NCBI GenBank assembly: GCA_019636695.1
Contig: JAHBXD010000004.1
Span: forward strand, 62,001 to 126,000
Direction: 5' to 3'
DNA: 64,000 nucleotides
Source: Phycisphaeraceae bacterium
Lineage (GTDB): Bacteria; Planctomycetota; Phycisphaerae; Phycisphaerales; UBA1924
Part shown: positions 38,213 to 45,849 of the stretch, piece by piece
Position numbering within the stretch: the first letter of the stretch is position 1
How the letters are laid out: every line of letters begins with the position of its first letter
Position numbers and translations under genes: made by a program
The notes under the pieces: model-generated
Database searches by the model: none
What the model saw: the letters and a program-made list of their open reading frames with translations, nothing else
What the model was told of the DNA's origin: nothing

Positions 38213-39148
38213 TCAGTCCGTGAGCAGGCGAAACCTGGCCCCAAGGCCCGGACGAAGCACCACGATCCGCCTGGCACCTCCCGACCCCTCCGACCGCCGC
38301 CCGCCCAGCATCAACTCACCCAGCGTCAACGCCTGCGGGGCCGGGGGGCCGACCTCCGACGATCCGCTCTCCACCACGGGGGCATTCCTACCGGCATACG
38401 CCTCCGCACGTTCCGCCCAGGAAACCGAAGGCTCCTCCGGCACCAGCACGATCGCCGTCGCCTGTTCCAGCACGATCTCAAAACTCAACCGCTCAAATGC
38501 AAACCGCTCCGGCTGCCGCAGTGTCGGCGTGGGGTCAAAACTGCCCCGACGCGGCACACCCGCGTGCTCCACCAGCAGGTCAACCCATTGGCCCGAGTGC
38601 GGTCCGCCCGCTCGCCCGAATTGGGGGGTCGCCCACGACCGCACCAGAAGGCGCAGCCGTCCCGGCCCAAGTTCCATATAGCCGGTATCGAGCGCAGCGC
38701 CCACGGGTATGCGCCAGGATGGGCCTTCGACCGCAACCGCCCAATCCGTGGTTTCCACCAACCGACGTTGCTCGCTCGGCCCAGCCGTCGGAAGCGCCAG
38801 CCGTAGCGCGTCAACCTCGGCATTCGGGATCGCGAGCACCCGAAAACCGTTCGCCCGAAATCGCTCTCGAAGCGCATCCGGGATCGGCGTCGGAGACGCC
38901 TCATATTTTTCAAGCGCCCGTGCGATCGCTTCACTTCGATTCCCGACGGTCCAAATCTGGATATCCAGATGACCAACGCCGGAAACCGCGCTCATTGACG
39001 ACAATGAACTCCTTGGGTTCCCGCCCGAGCACCCTGCTGCCATCGCGGCAACCAACAGCCCCGTCAAACCGCGCCAGAGCGCGCGCACTGCCCCACGCGC
39101 TACGGCGCTCCCCTCAATCGTCAATTTGCGAGTATTCTGCTTGGTCAC
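38213..39148 (-). CDS. Probable lipoprotein of unknown function
   Basis: About 311 residues from a GTG at 39148 (a TTG at 39124 is also possible). The N terminus has a basic stretch and hydrophobic core leading to a lipobox MAAGC. The rest is one domain rich in Ala/Arg with RLLVETTDWAVAVEGPSWRIPVG and SFEIVLEQATAIVLVPEEP; the end reads VVLRPGLGARFRLLTD, a strand-like finish that could reach the outer membrane. The longer upstream frame to 39544 runs through the divergent amine-oxidase gene and is not used. No family is recognised. Confidence 0.5.
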   Translation of the reverse strand: MTKQNTRKLTIEGSAVARGAVRALWRGLTGLLVAAMAAGCSGGNPRSSLSSMSAVSGVGHLDIQIWTVGNRSEAIARALEKYEASPTPIPDALRERFRANGFRVLAIPNAEVDALRLALPTAGPSEQRRLVETTDWAVAVEGPSWRIPVGAALDTGYMELGPGRLRLLVRSWATPQFGRAGGPHSGQWVDLLVEHAGVPRRGSFDPTPTLRQPERFAFERLSFEIVLEQATAIVLVPEEPSVSWAERAEAYAGRNAPVVESGSSEVGPPAPQALTLGELMLGGRRSEGSGGARRIVVLRPGLGARFRLLTD

Positions 39149-39175
39149 ACCTGGGCACCCGGGCGGGAGAACATC

Positions 39176-40666
39176 ATGTCTCGATCGCTCTTCGTTCGAC
39201 TCGCCGAACGGTTCGGACCTCGCGAACGCATTCTCGCTCGTCGAGAATTTCTGCGGGGCGCAGCGATCGCCGCGGCGGGGTTGGCCGCGGGTTGTACATC
39301 GTCTTCCCCCCGCAAGCCGCTGCCTCCGATGTCGCCACTCGTCCCCGAAACGACACTCGGTCGGGTGCTCATCGTCGGGGGGGGGTTTGCCGGCCTCGCG
39401 TGCGCTTTCGAGCTTCTGCGTGCTGGGGCTGACCCGATCGTTCTCGAACCCCGGAACAGGGTGGGCGGCCGGGTGCTTTCTCTGAATGATCGCATCCCAG
39501 GGAAAACCATAGAGGCTGGTGGTGAATTCATTGGAGCGAACCATCCGACATGGCTTGGATACGCGCAGCGCTTCGGCCTTGCGCTCCGCGAAGCTACGGA
39601 AGAAGACCTCGACCTCCCGTTTGTGCTTGGCGGAGAATCGCTGACCGCCTCCGAGTCTGAGGAACTGTACGAGTTACTTGACATGGCCGTGTCGCCGCTC
39701 ACGGCGCTCGCCCAGCCGATCGACCCCACGCGCCCCTGGGAAAGCCCTGGCGCTCGTGAACTGGATGCCCGCTCGGTGGGCGACTGGCTGACACGCTCGA
39801 ACATGCCGAACCGCGTGCGGCACGCGCTCGGCGCGATGTTCGCTGCCGACAACGGCGTCGCCATCGAACGCCAGAACCTTCTGGCCCTCCTCAGCATGAT
39901 CAAGGGGGGTGGGCTGGAAGACTACTGGACGCAATCAGAGGTGTACCGGTGCGAGGGGGGCAACCAGTTGATGGCCGAGAGGCTCGCCGAAGCACTCGGT
40001 CCCACGCGTGTTCGGCTGGGGGTCCGCGTGGTGATGATCGATGCTACACACCCCCAGCCCACGATCCGCACCGAACGGGGCGACTTGCTCCAAGCCGATG
40101 CCGTCGTTCTCGCGGTGCCGCCGTCGGCCTGGCCCGGCATCGAACTTCGATTGCCCCTGCCTGCGGGTTTCTCTCCCCAGATGGGCCTTGCGATCAAGCA
40201 CATCAGCCTGCTCGACAAGCCCCATTGGCGCACGCTCGGGTATTCGCCTGATGCTTTTACGGATAGTGATGTCAGTTTGACGTGGCATGCCACCGACGGC
40301 CAACCCGGAGAGCATGGGTACGCCATGACTGCGTTCAGCGGCGGCCCCGCCGCTGAACGTGTGCTCGCCAGGCCAGAAGGGATCCGCCGAGAGCGCCAAC
40401 GCGATGACCTTGAGGCGCTCTACCCGGGGATCGGCAAAGCGACTACAAGTGAGATGTTCATCGATTGGCCGGGGGATCCCCTTGTGCGGGCAGGCTACTC
40501 GTTTCCCGGTCTCGGCGAGATCTTCAAGTACGGCCCGACTCTTGTGAACGGGCTTGGTCGAGTGCAGTTTGCCGGCGAACATTGCTCGTACGGATTCGTC
40601 GGGTATATGGAGGGTGCGTTGGGCAGCGGGGTGCGCGTCGCCCACCGGCTTGTGGGGGTTTCCTAG
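39176..40666 (+). CDS. Tat-exported flavin amine oxidase lipoprotein
   Basis: 496 residues. A Tat signal with twin arginines (ARREFLRGAAIAAAG) overlaps a lipobox AAGC near 38. Then comes the FAD fold: VLIVGGGFAGLACAFELL and VLEPRNRVGGRV, EAGGEFIG, and the C-terminal VQFAGEHCS...GYMEGALGSGVRVAHRL, in the order of monoamine/polyamine oxidases. Folded export through Tat fits an FAD enzyme. Substrate is unknown; bacterial relatives oxidise amines or amino acids. ATG 39176 starts 27 bp from the divergent lipoprotein gene. Followed by the structured RNA region and terminator. Confidence 0.85.
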   Translation: MSRSLFVRLAERFGPRERILARREFLRGAAIAAAGLAAGCTSSSPRKPLPPMSPLVPETTLGRVLIVGGGFAGLACAFELLRAGADPIVLEPRNRVGGRVLSLNDRIPGKTIEAGGEFIGANHPTWLGYAQRFGLALREATEEDLDLPFVLGGESLTASESEELYELLDMAVSPLTALAQPIDPTRPWESPGARELDARSVGDWLTRSNMPNRVRHALGAMFAADNGVAIERQNLLALLSMIKGGGLEDYWTQSEVYRCEGGNQLMAERLAEALGPTRVRLGVRVVMIDATHPQPTIRTERGDLLQADAVVLAVPPSAWPGIELRLPLPAGFSPQMGLAIKHISLLDKPHWRTLGYSPDAFTDSDVSLTWHATDGQPGEHGYAMTAFSGGPAAERVLARPEGIRRERQRDDLEALYPGIGKATTSEMFIDWPGDPLVRAGYSFPGLGEIFKYGPTLVNGLGRVQFAGEHCSYGFVGYMEGALGSGVRVAHRLVGVS

Positions 40667-40690
40667 CGTGATATTCTCAGAAAACCCCTC

Positions 40691-40905
40691 TCCGAATGCG
40701 ATAGCGTACAAAAACTATGTAATTCGCTGGCATTCGGTCCCGAATAGGCTATTTCCCTAGAAGATGACGGGACGGAGCTTCGTCTGTCTCTCCTACATGG
40801 GGTAACCCCGGGCGATCGGGGTTTGCCTGCGTCCCATGTATGCTTCACTTGCTCACTGTTCTCAGGCCGCCGGAGGGTTTCCTTTCGGCGGCCTGTTTTT
40901 TTTTT
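40691..40905 (+). ncRNA. Probable structured non-coding RNA with intrinsic terminator
   Basis: A 246-bp gap after the amine-oxidase gene folds into consecutive helices. First hairpin: perfect 8-bp CCGAATGC/GCATTCGG (40692-40699 with 40730-40737), inside it AGCG/CGCT and TACA/TGTA. Third hairpin: perfect 8-bp TACATGGG/CCCATGTA (40794-40801 with 40833-40840) enclosing AACCCC/GGGGTT (40804-40809 with 40818-40823). Between them is a smaller GACG/CGTC hairpin near 40771-40785. It ends in a strong terminator. No coding frame with a start is convincing, and no known class (6S, tmRNA, RNase P, SRP, common riboswitch) is matched. It could be a stand-alone sRNA or a structured 3' UTR. Confidence 0.55.
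40864..40905 (+). terminator. Strong rho-independent terminator
   Basis: Perfect 9-bp stem AGGCCGCCG / CGGCGGCCT (40864-40872 with 40886-40894), 13-nt loop, then a G and ten T residues (40896-40905). It lies eight bases before the convergent pyrF stop, so it ends transcription from the amine-oxidase side. Confidence 0.88.
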
Positions 40906-40912
40906 GCTTGCG

Positions 40913-41788
40913 TCAGGCAGATGCAGGCATCTCTTTGATGATCTGTGTGATCTCGCCGGCGAAGTGCGCTGCCGCGTCACGAATATCCTGTTGCCACCCT
41001 TCTTTTGAAGGGGGGTAAATCACGGATCGGCTTGCTGTGACAAGGATGCCCGCGTCGCCGGGCGAGGACATCCCCGGCCGGATGAGGCTTCGGACCCCGG
41101 CGGCGCCTCCTCCTTGGGCGCCATACCCAGGGATGAGGACGGGCTGATCGGGCATGGCAGCGCGAAGTTCAGCACCTTCATCGGCTTTCGTTGCGCCGAC
41201 GACCGCGCCGAGGTTGCTCAGGCCGCGCTCGCCTCGAGAGTCGGCACCGATGCGCGCGGCCTCGGCCGCGATGAACTGGGCGATTGTGCGGCCGTCTTGC
41301 AGGCGGGCTGACTGGATGGCGTCGCCCTCGGGGTTGCTGGTGCGGACCAGGGTAAAGACGCCCAACCCCTGTGCCAAGAAGGACTTGAGCGTCTCGACGC
41401 CGAGATAGGGGCTGGTGGTGACCGCATGGGCGCCTGTGAGCGCGACCGCCGCGGCGTAGTGGTCGTTACTGATGCCGATATCGCCTCGCTTGGCATCGAG
41501 AATGACGAGTAGGCCGAGGTTGCGTGCGTGATCGATGGCTTCTTCGAGGACGGCCATGCCGGGAGAGCCGAAGCGCTCGTAGCAGGCGGATTGAAACTTG
41601 ACGACCGGCGCGACGCCTCGGACGGCATCGAGCACCCCCCGAGAGAATTTTTCGAGGGCCGTGGCGGCATCGGCATGCCGGGAGCGAATTTCTACGGGCA
41701 GCCGTTCGAGGACCGGGTCAAGCCCGATGCAGATCGGCGCAGAGGCATCGAGGGCGGCGGCGAGACGGTCTGCGAACGGGGTCGGCAT
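40913..41788 (-). CDS. pyrF: Orotidine-5'-phosphate decarboxylase
   Basis: Last step of de novo UMP synthesis. 291 residues of the longer (type 2) OMP decarboxylase. ICIGLDPVLERLP begins the barrel, then FQSACYERFGSPGMAVLEE, ILDAKRGDIGISNDHYA with the catalytic Asp-Lys-Asp network, TTSPYLGVETLKSFL, LVRTSNPEGDAIQ, and LIPGYGAQGGGA. ATG 41788 fits the family start; an upstream extension has no conserved sequence. No SD is evident. It is divergent from the DUF971 gene. Confidence 0.93.
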   Translation of the reverse strand: MPTPFADRLAAALDASAPICIGLDPVLERLPVEIRSRHADAATALEKFSRGVLDAVRGVAPVVKFQSACYERFGSPGMAVLEEAIDHARNLGLLVILDAKRGDIGISNDHYAAAVALTGAHAVTTSPYLGVETLKSFLAQGLGVFTLVRTSNPEGDAIQSARLQDGRTIAQFIAAEAARIGADSRGERGLSNLGAVVGATKADEGAELRAAMPDQPVLIPGYGAQGGGAAGVRSLIRPGMSSPGDAGILVTASRSVIYPPSKEGWQQDIRDAAAHFAGEITQIIKEMPASA

Positions 41789-41870
41789 GGGAACACAAGC
41801 GTAGGAATGTGCCGGGGAGTCACGAAGAGGGAAGTGGAGTTTCCTATGGTTCGAGCGGGAAAGGAACCGC

Positions 41871-42191
41871 ATGACGGGGCCGACACCGGTACAGATTGAC
41901 CTGAAGCGAGACCGGGGCTTGACGATCGAATGGGCGGATGGCACCACGTCGTATTACTCGGTGGCGTATCTGCGCCGGATGAGCCCTTCGGCGGACATGC
42001 GCACGCTGCGTGATGAGATGGCACGCAACCCGCTGGCCGTGGTGCCCCCCGGTGGGAGTGGTGCGCTGACAGCGCTCGATGCTGAGTTGGTGGGCAATTA
42101 CGCGATTCGCATTCGGTTCAGCGATGGGCATGAGTCGGGCATTTATACCTGGGCGTATCTTCGTGCGATTGACCAGGGCCAGTGCGCGTAG
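41871..42191 (+). CDS. DUF971-domain protein (GBBH-like N-terminal fold)
   Basis: 106 residues. The sequence LTIEWADGTTSYYSVAYLRR and a second half NYAIRIRFSDGHESGIYTWAYLRAI are the two signature parts of DUF971, a small beta-rich domain also found at the N terminus of gamma-butyrobetaine hydroxylases and near iron-sulfur proteins. SD AAGGA is six bases before the ATG. Function in bacteria is unproven; an Fe-S or iron-related role is often suggested. Last housekeeping-type gene before the Rhs region. Confidence 0.88.
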   Translation: MTGPTPVQIDLKRDRGLTIEWADGTTSYYSVAYLRRMSPSADMRTLRDEMARNPLAVVPPGGSGALTALDAELVGNYAIRIRFSDGHESGIYTWAYLRAIDQGQCA

Positions 42192-42274
42192 CGTGCGATT
42201 TTCTGCGCATGGCACCCGCGCGGAGGCCATCGCTTAGGCACAGAACATCACCTTTGATTCGTCGGTCGATGTGA

Positions 42275-43690
42275 ATGTGGCATGCACGCTTGCGCAAGGA
42301 ACCACGTTGTGCAACAGCCTCTAAGGTGCAGTTTTATCACACCGCGGGTCTTGCGGGATACGGGTCAAGCTCGTACATTGACAGCGTGATCCTGCGGGAT
42401 GACCATGACGAGGTCTGGACGGACGAAGCCGACGCGACGCTCGACCGCCGCGTGTATTACGTGCAGAACTGGCGAGCGGATGTCGTGGCGTTGCTTGCGC
42501 ACAACGGCAGGGTGCTCGAACGCGCCTGGTACGAGCCGTACGGCACGCCGCACGGGAGTTCCCACGGCGACTTCAGCGGCAGCAGCGACGACATGGACGA
42601 TCACTACCTCGTGCCCAACGGGATCGTGGACATTGACGATCAGTTCACCTATTTAGACTTGTCATCGGCTCCTGACGACCTCGCCGATATGACCGGGAGC
42701 ACCGATCCCGGTGATCCGGACTACGGTCGTCCAGACGGCACCATCGACGCCTCGGACTTCTTCTTCTGGCTCGACTGCAACACGTACGCCGACGACCTCG
42801 GCCGCAACGTCCTGAGCGAAGGCCACACCGGCGCGAGCCTGGGCACGTTCAGCGTCCGCAACCGCAAGGGCCTCGCCGGCTACGAGTGGGACCCGGCAAT
42901 CAACAAGTACCATGTCCGCAATCGTGTCCTCGATCCGGACACCGGACGGTGGACACGCAGAGATCCGCTGGGATACGTCGATGGGATGGGGTTGTATGAG
43001 AGCCACAAATCGCGGCCAGTTACCGATAGAGATGCTATGGCACTCGCCTGCGGATCAGTTACAACTAACAATCACAATCCAACTACTCAAACGATGGGCG
43101 AATATCCCACACAAGGGGGCGGTCAGCCGACAGTTCAATGTCGTTCATGGCCACATAACGACTCAGACACTTGGACCTGCCCTCAGCGCATTGCGCCAGG
43201 CAATGATTTGATTATCCCCTTGATAAATCGATTTTGCTCATCATATGTGTACCCATGCAATGGAGTAAGTAGCTATCAGGATTGTGAGTGCTGGGAACTG
43301 GCTCGAATTCGCAAAGAATATGGACGTGGTGCACAACAGCACGTCGTTGATTGTGCTTTGATAGCAAGGAACTCGGCCGAAATACATACTAAGGGAACGC
43401 CTGGAACTCCATGCTATAAATTTGCGAGAAACGCGCTGCAGCACTGTCTGTATTCTGCATGCCTACGCAAGTACATTAGGGACGACCGCGCAGACGATAT
43501 CTTAATGGCACATGAATGTTGTTCAGTGAACTGGTCGCAGAATAGCGCAAATGACGTACTTGAGGATCTTAATGCAAATCGAATGGGACAGGGATGCTCC
43601 AAAATGAAAATGTACCTGTCATGTTGCTTGGATGGCGTTCGTACATCCCTGAAGCGTGTTCGTTGCGACACTAGAGTTGTTGTTGAGTAG
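42275..43690 (+). CDS. Orphan Rhs C-terminal module with toxin-like tip
   Basis: 471 residues. Rhs homology begins inside the gene (VQFYHTAGLAGYG) and ends with the core closing motif YHVRNRVLDPDTGRWTRRDPLGY (about 210-235). An EF-hand/dockerin-like stretch (MTGSTDPGDPDYGRPDGTID) lies in the core. After about residue 245 the sequence is Cys-rich, AT-rich and unlike the core, as in polymorphic toxin tips. Its end has ARNALQHCLYSACLRKYIRD, MAHECCS and LEDLNANRMG, which recalls the DUF6973 toxin-type pattern (N-A-x-x-H, H-E, N-N-x-x-G). The large Rhs N-terminal part is missing, so it is an orphan module; ATG 42275 may not be used. Followed by a likely immunity gene. Confidence 0.65.
   Translation: MWHARLRKEPRCATASKVQFYHTAGLAGYGSSSYIDSVILRDDHDEVWTDEADATLDRRVYYVQNWRADVVALLAHNGRVLERAWYEPYGTPHGSSHGDFSGSSDDMDDHYLVPNGIVDIDDQFTYLDLSSAPDDLADMTGSTDPGDPDYGRPDGTIDASDFFFWLDCNTYADDLGRNVLSEGHTGASLGTFSVRNRKGLAGYEWDPAINKYHVRNRVLDPDTGRWTRRDPLGYVDGMGLYESHKSRPVTDRDAMALACGSVTTNNHNPTTQTMGEYPTQGGGQPTVQCRSWPHNDSDTWTCPQRIAPGNDLIIPLINRFCSSYVYPCNGVSSYQDCECWELARIRKEYGRGAQQHVVDCALIARNSAEIHTKGTPGTPCYKFARNALQHCLYSACLRKYIRDDRADDILMAHECCSVNWSQNSANDVLEDLNANRMGQGCSKMKMYLSCCLDGVRTSLKRVRCDTRVVVE
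42338..42438 (+). repeat. 101-bp direct repeat, copy 1 (Rhs core)
   Basis: Identical over 101 bp to 44585-44685, on the same strand. The repeat encodes the Rhs core stretch TAGLAGYGSSSYIDSVILRD and on to the EADAT segment. Sequence on both sides of the two copies differs. Copy 1 begins the toxin-tip module; copy 2 ends the core fragment. Confidence 0.95.
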
Positions 43691-43712
43691 TTTGATTAAC
43701 AGGAGGCCGTCA

Positions 43713-44129
43713 ATGTTCCGACTCTCAAATGCAGATTTTGCATTGGCAGTCCTTGTAAGTATTCTGTGCGTGTCATGTAGAAAGCATAACAATTATGTAC
43801 AAGATTGGAAGTATCCTGAGATTTCATTGTCAATAGATCGAGGTAATGAGATCGTGTTAGCCGCTGAAACATACAAGAGCATCAAAGGCAAATATCCAAG
43901 CAGTCTTGTTGATCTTGTTCCTGTGCATTTGAAGCAAATTGCTTCACCGCTGGCTGGGGAACCGCGATGGTTTTATGAGACTAGCTCTTCATGCGATTCA
44001 TACAGTCTGGCTTTTGGGTGTGTAGCGCAAGATCCATTGCGTTCTGGTAGTCCAACAATTGCTTCATTGTATCCTGTCGCTGCATTTTCTTCGCTGCCCG
44101 ATGGGCGTAAGTGGATAATTGATAATTAG
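43713..44129 (+). CDS. Small lipoprotein, candidate immunity protein of the Rhs tip
   Basis: 138 residues. An N-terminal membrane-type signal with lipobox VSC (near 21) is followed by a soluble domain with ETYKSIKGKYPSSLVDLVP, a stretch typical of small pilin-like or lipoprotein domains. The perfect SD AGGAGG lies six bases upstream of ATG 43713, and the gene starts 22 bp after the toxin-tip stop. Base composition is AT-rich, like the tip and unlike flanking genes. Position right behind an Rhs tip fits an immunity protein; this is inferred from context only. Confidence 0.55.
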   Translation: MFRLSNADFALAVLVSILCVSCRKHNNYVQDWKYPEISLSIDRGNEIVLAAETYKSIKGKYPSSLVDLVPVHLKQIASPLAGEPRWFYETSSSCDSYSLAFGCVAQDPLRSGSPTIASLYPVAAFSSLPDGRKWIIDN

Positions 44130-44185
44130 CAATCTTATCGCACTATGCTTATCTTGAGACGGCGACAGACATATTACTGCAGTCT

Positions 44186-44803
44186 CCCGCGAACTTCCGC
44201 TCCGCGAACGAACTCCTGGCACGGGACACGGACACCGGCACGAGTTCGGCCGACAATTACACCTTGGCCTATGACGAGGTCGGGAACCTGACCGACGACG
44301 GCAAGGACTACGAGTACGTCTACGACCCCTTCGGGCGGCTGCGGCAGGTGCTCAAGACCAGCAACCAGGATCTGGTCGCCGAGTACTGGTACAACCCCCT
44401 GGGGCACCGGATCACGTGGCACTTCGACAGCACGCAGGACGGGGGTGGGGCACCCGACGGTGTGGTCGATGCCGACGATCCCAAGTTCCACTTCGTCTAC
44501 AACGAGCGCTGGCAGCATGTCGCCACGTTCCGCCAGGCCGACGGCGATCCGATCGACTCGGACCCGAAGGAAATCTTCCTCTACCACACCGCGGGTCTTG
44601 CGGGATACGGGTCAAGCTCGTACATTGACAGCGTGATCCTGCGGGATGACCATGACGAGGTCTGGACGGACGAAGCCGACGCGACATCCATCCCACCGGA
44701 GGGGGGAAAGAGAAGTCGCCGAGCGTTTGCGCAGAAGCTCGCGCCTGGGGCACTGACCTGCTCGCCGAGCCACGCAGGTCAGTGGCACATGGTCGTGGCA
44801 TGA
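44186..44803 (+). pseudogene. Rhs core fragment (upstream half of a core, truncated at both ends)
   Basis: Rhs-like translation starts about 44186 without a start codon (SPANFRSANELLARD), continues AYDEVGNLTDDGKDYEYVYD and FGRLRQVLKTSNQD, and has another calcium-loop-like part APDGVVDADDPKF. It runs through the 101-bp repeat and then leaves Rhs sequence at 44686, reaching a stop at 44803. An ATG at 44264 could give 179 residues. It is the part of a core that would lie just upstream of the module at 42275, so the two halves are in swapped order. Likely a displaced core segment kept for recombination. Confidence 0.7.
44585..44685 (+). repeat. 101-bp direct repeat, copy 2 (Rhs core)
   Basis: Perfect match to 42338-42438. 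It ends the core fragment. Distance between copies is 2247 bp (start to start), which holds the tip, the candidate immunity gene and the core fragment. Confidence 0.95.
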
Positions 44804-44850
44804 CGCTGTGGCGTCTCTGAAATCTCCGGGTCGGGACACTTGAGCCTGAA

Positions 44851-45657
44851 TCAGGCTGGTTGCGGCGGAGTACGAAACTGCATCTGCCGGTAGTAGTCGG
44901 GATCGGTAGACCACCCGTGGTCGCGCATAAACCCGCTGATGAAGTCGTCGGCGAGGTACTCGGTCAGGGCTTGATCCGGAACGGCCCACCGCTCTTCGCT
45001 GAGCACTTTGTCGGTCGAACGCTCGCCGAGCGCGCGCGATGATGCGTGGTAGTTGTTTTTCTGGTAGGTGAGCGCCGCTTCGAGATCGGCCTGCGTATAC
45101 GGCCACTCCCACGCTTCCCAAAGGGTTCGGAAGAAGGCCGCGGGGTTTCTGCGAAGGTCTTCGTACATCAGCCGGTGGGATGCGTGGAGACTGCGACGCG
45201 CGACGAGTTTGTAGCGGTCGAGGTCGTGGTTAGGACCGATCGCCTTGATCCATTGTCGGGCATAGAGGCTGTTGAGTCTCAACAGCGGGTTGCGTAGGAG
45301 AAAGACGCTCTTGTGATGCGGAAACTCGCGGGCGAACTCGGCAGGCCTGATCATGTCGTGCGGGTGCTTGCTGATGACTGTCGGCATTCCCGCGGCGATC
45401 TTCCGGAAGACCACATCGGCGAGATGGACAACGGCAGGTGTGAGGTGTTCGCCGACCGCCCAGTAGAGTTCTTTGAGTGTCTTCTGCTCGGGCGGATAGT
45501 GGTAGGGGGGGCCGGTGCGATCCCAGGGGCCGAAGGGTTCATCGGCTACGGGGATGCCCCAAGGCGCGGCGGCAGCATACGCGGCGATGCTGCTGCCGCA
45601 CCTGGCGAGAGAGAATATCCAGCAGACCTTTGGTGAGGGGTGGTCCGTGGTGGGCAT
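44851..45657 (-). CDS. Sulfotransferase-family P-loop protein
   Basis: 268 residues. The N-terminal loop IFSLARCGSSIAAYAAAAPWG has the position of the PAPS 5'-phosphosulfate-binding loop. SVFLLRNPLLRLNSLYARQW (about 115-134) is the 3'-phosphate-binding strand and helix, with the Arg-Asn-Pro form of RDP. No signal peptide. It probably moves sulfate to a carbohydrate or lipid. Only weakly like the sulfotransferase at 17159. It sits between the Rhs fragment and the HAF-repeat gene without evident operon partners. Confidence 0.68.
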   Translation of the reverse strand: MPTTDHPSPKVCWIFSLARCGSSIAAYAAAAPWGIPVADEPFGPWDRTGPPYHYPPEQKTLKELYWAVGEHLTPAVVHLADVVFRKIAAGMPTVISKHPHDMIRPAEFAREFPHHKSVFLLRNPLLRLNSLYARQWIKAIGPNHDLDRYKLVARRSLHASHRLMYEDLRRNPAAFFRTLWEAWEWPYTQADLEAALTYQKNNYHASSRALGERSTDKVLSEERWAVPDQALTEYLADDFISGFMRDHGWSTDPDYYRQMQFRTPPQPA

Positions 45658-45682
45658 GGGTCAATCTTTGGCCGATTCGCAA

Positions 45683-45849
45683 TCAGGGACACCCGACGAC
45701 GAAGATATCGAGGAAGTAGAAGAAGTCGGTCGCGTCGATCTGGCCGTCAGGCACTCCGTAGGCCGGATCGTTGGGATCGCTGCTTCCGGTGAGGTCGGCG
45801 ACGGCAAGATTGCCCGCGACGAACTGATCGAGGTAGTAGAAGAAGTCGG
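45683..45849. repeat. 167-bp near-identical repeat, copy 1 (tail of HAF gene)
   Basis: Matches 48623-48789 with four mismatches in 167 bp, including the stop codon and the last dockerin-like unit. It encodes the terminal dockerin-like unit and part of the one before. Beyond 45849 the two diverge clearly. Confidence 0.9.

Noticed and set aside
42338-44685. Insertion sequence or transposon bounded by the 101-bp repeats
   Set aside because: No transposase, terminal inverted repeats or target duplication; the repeats are coding Rhs core.
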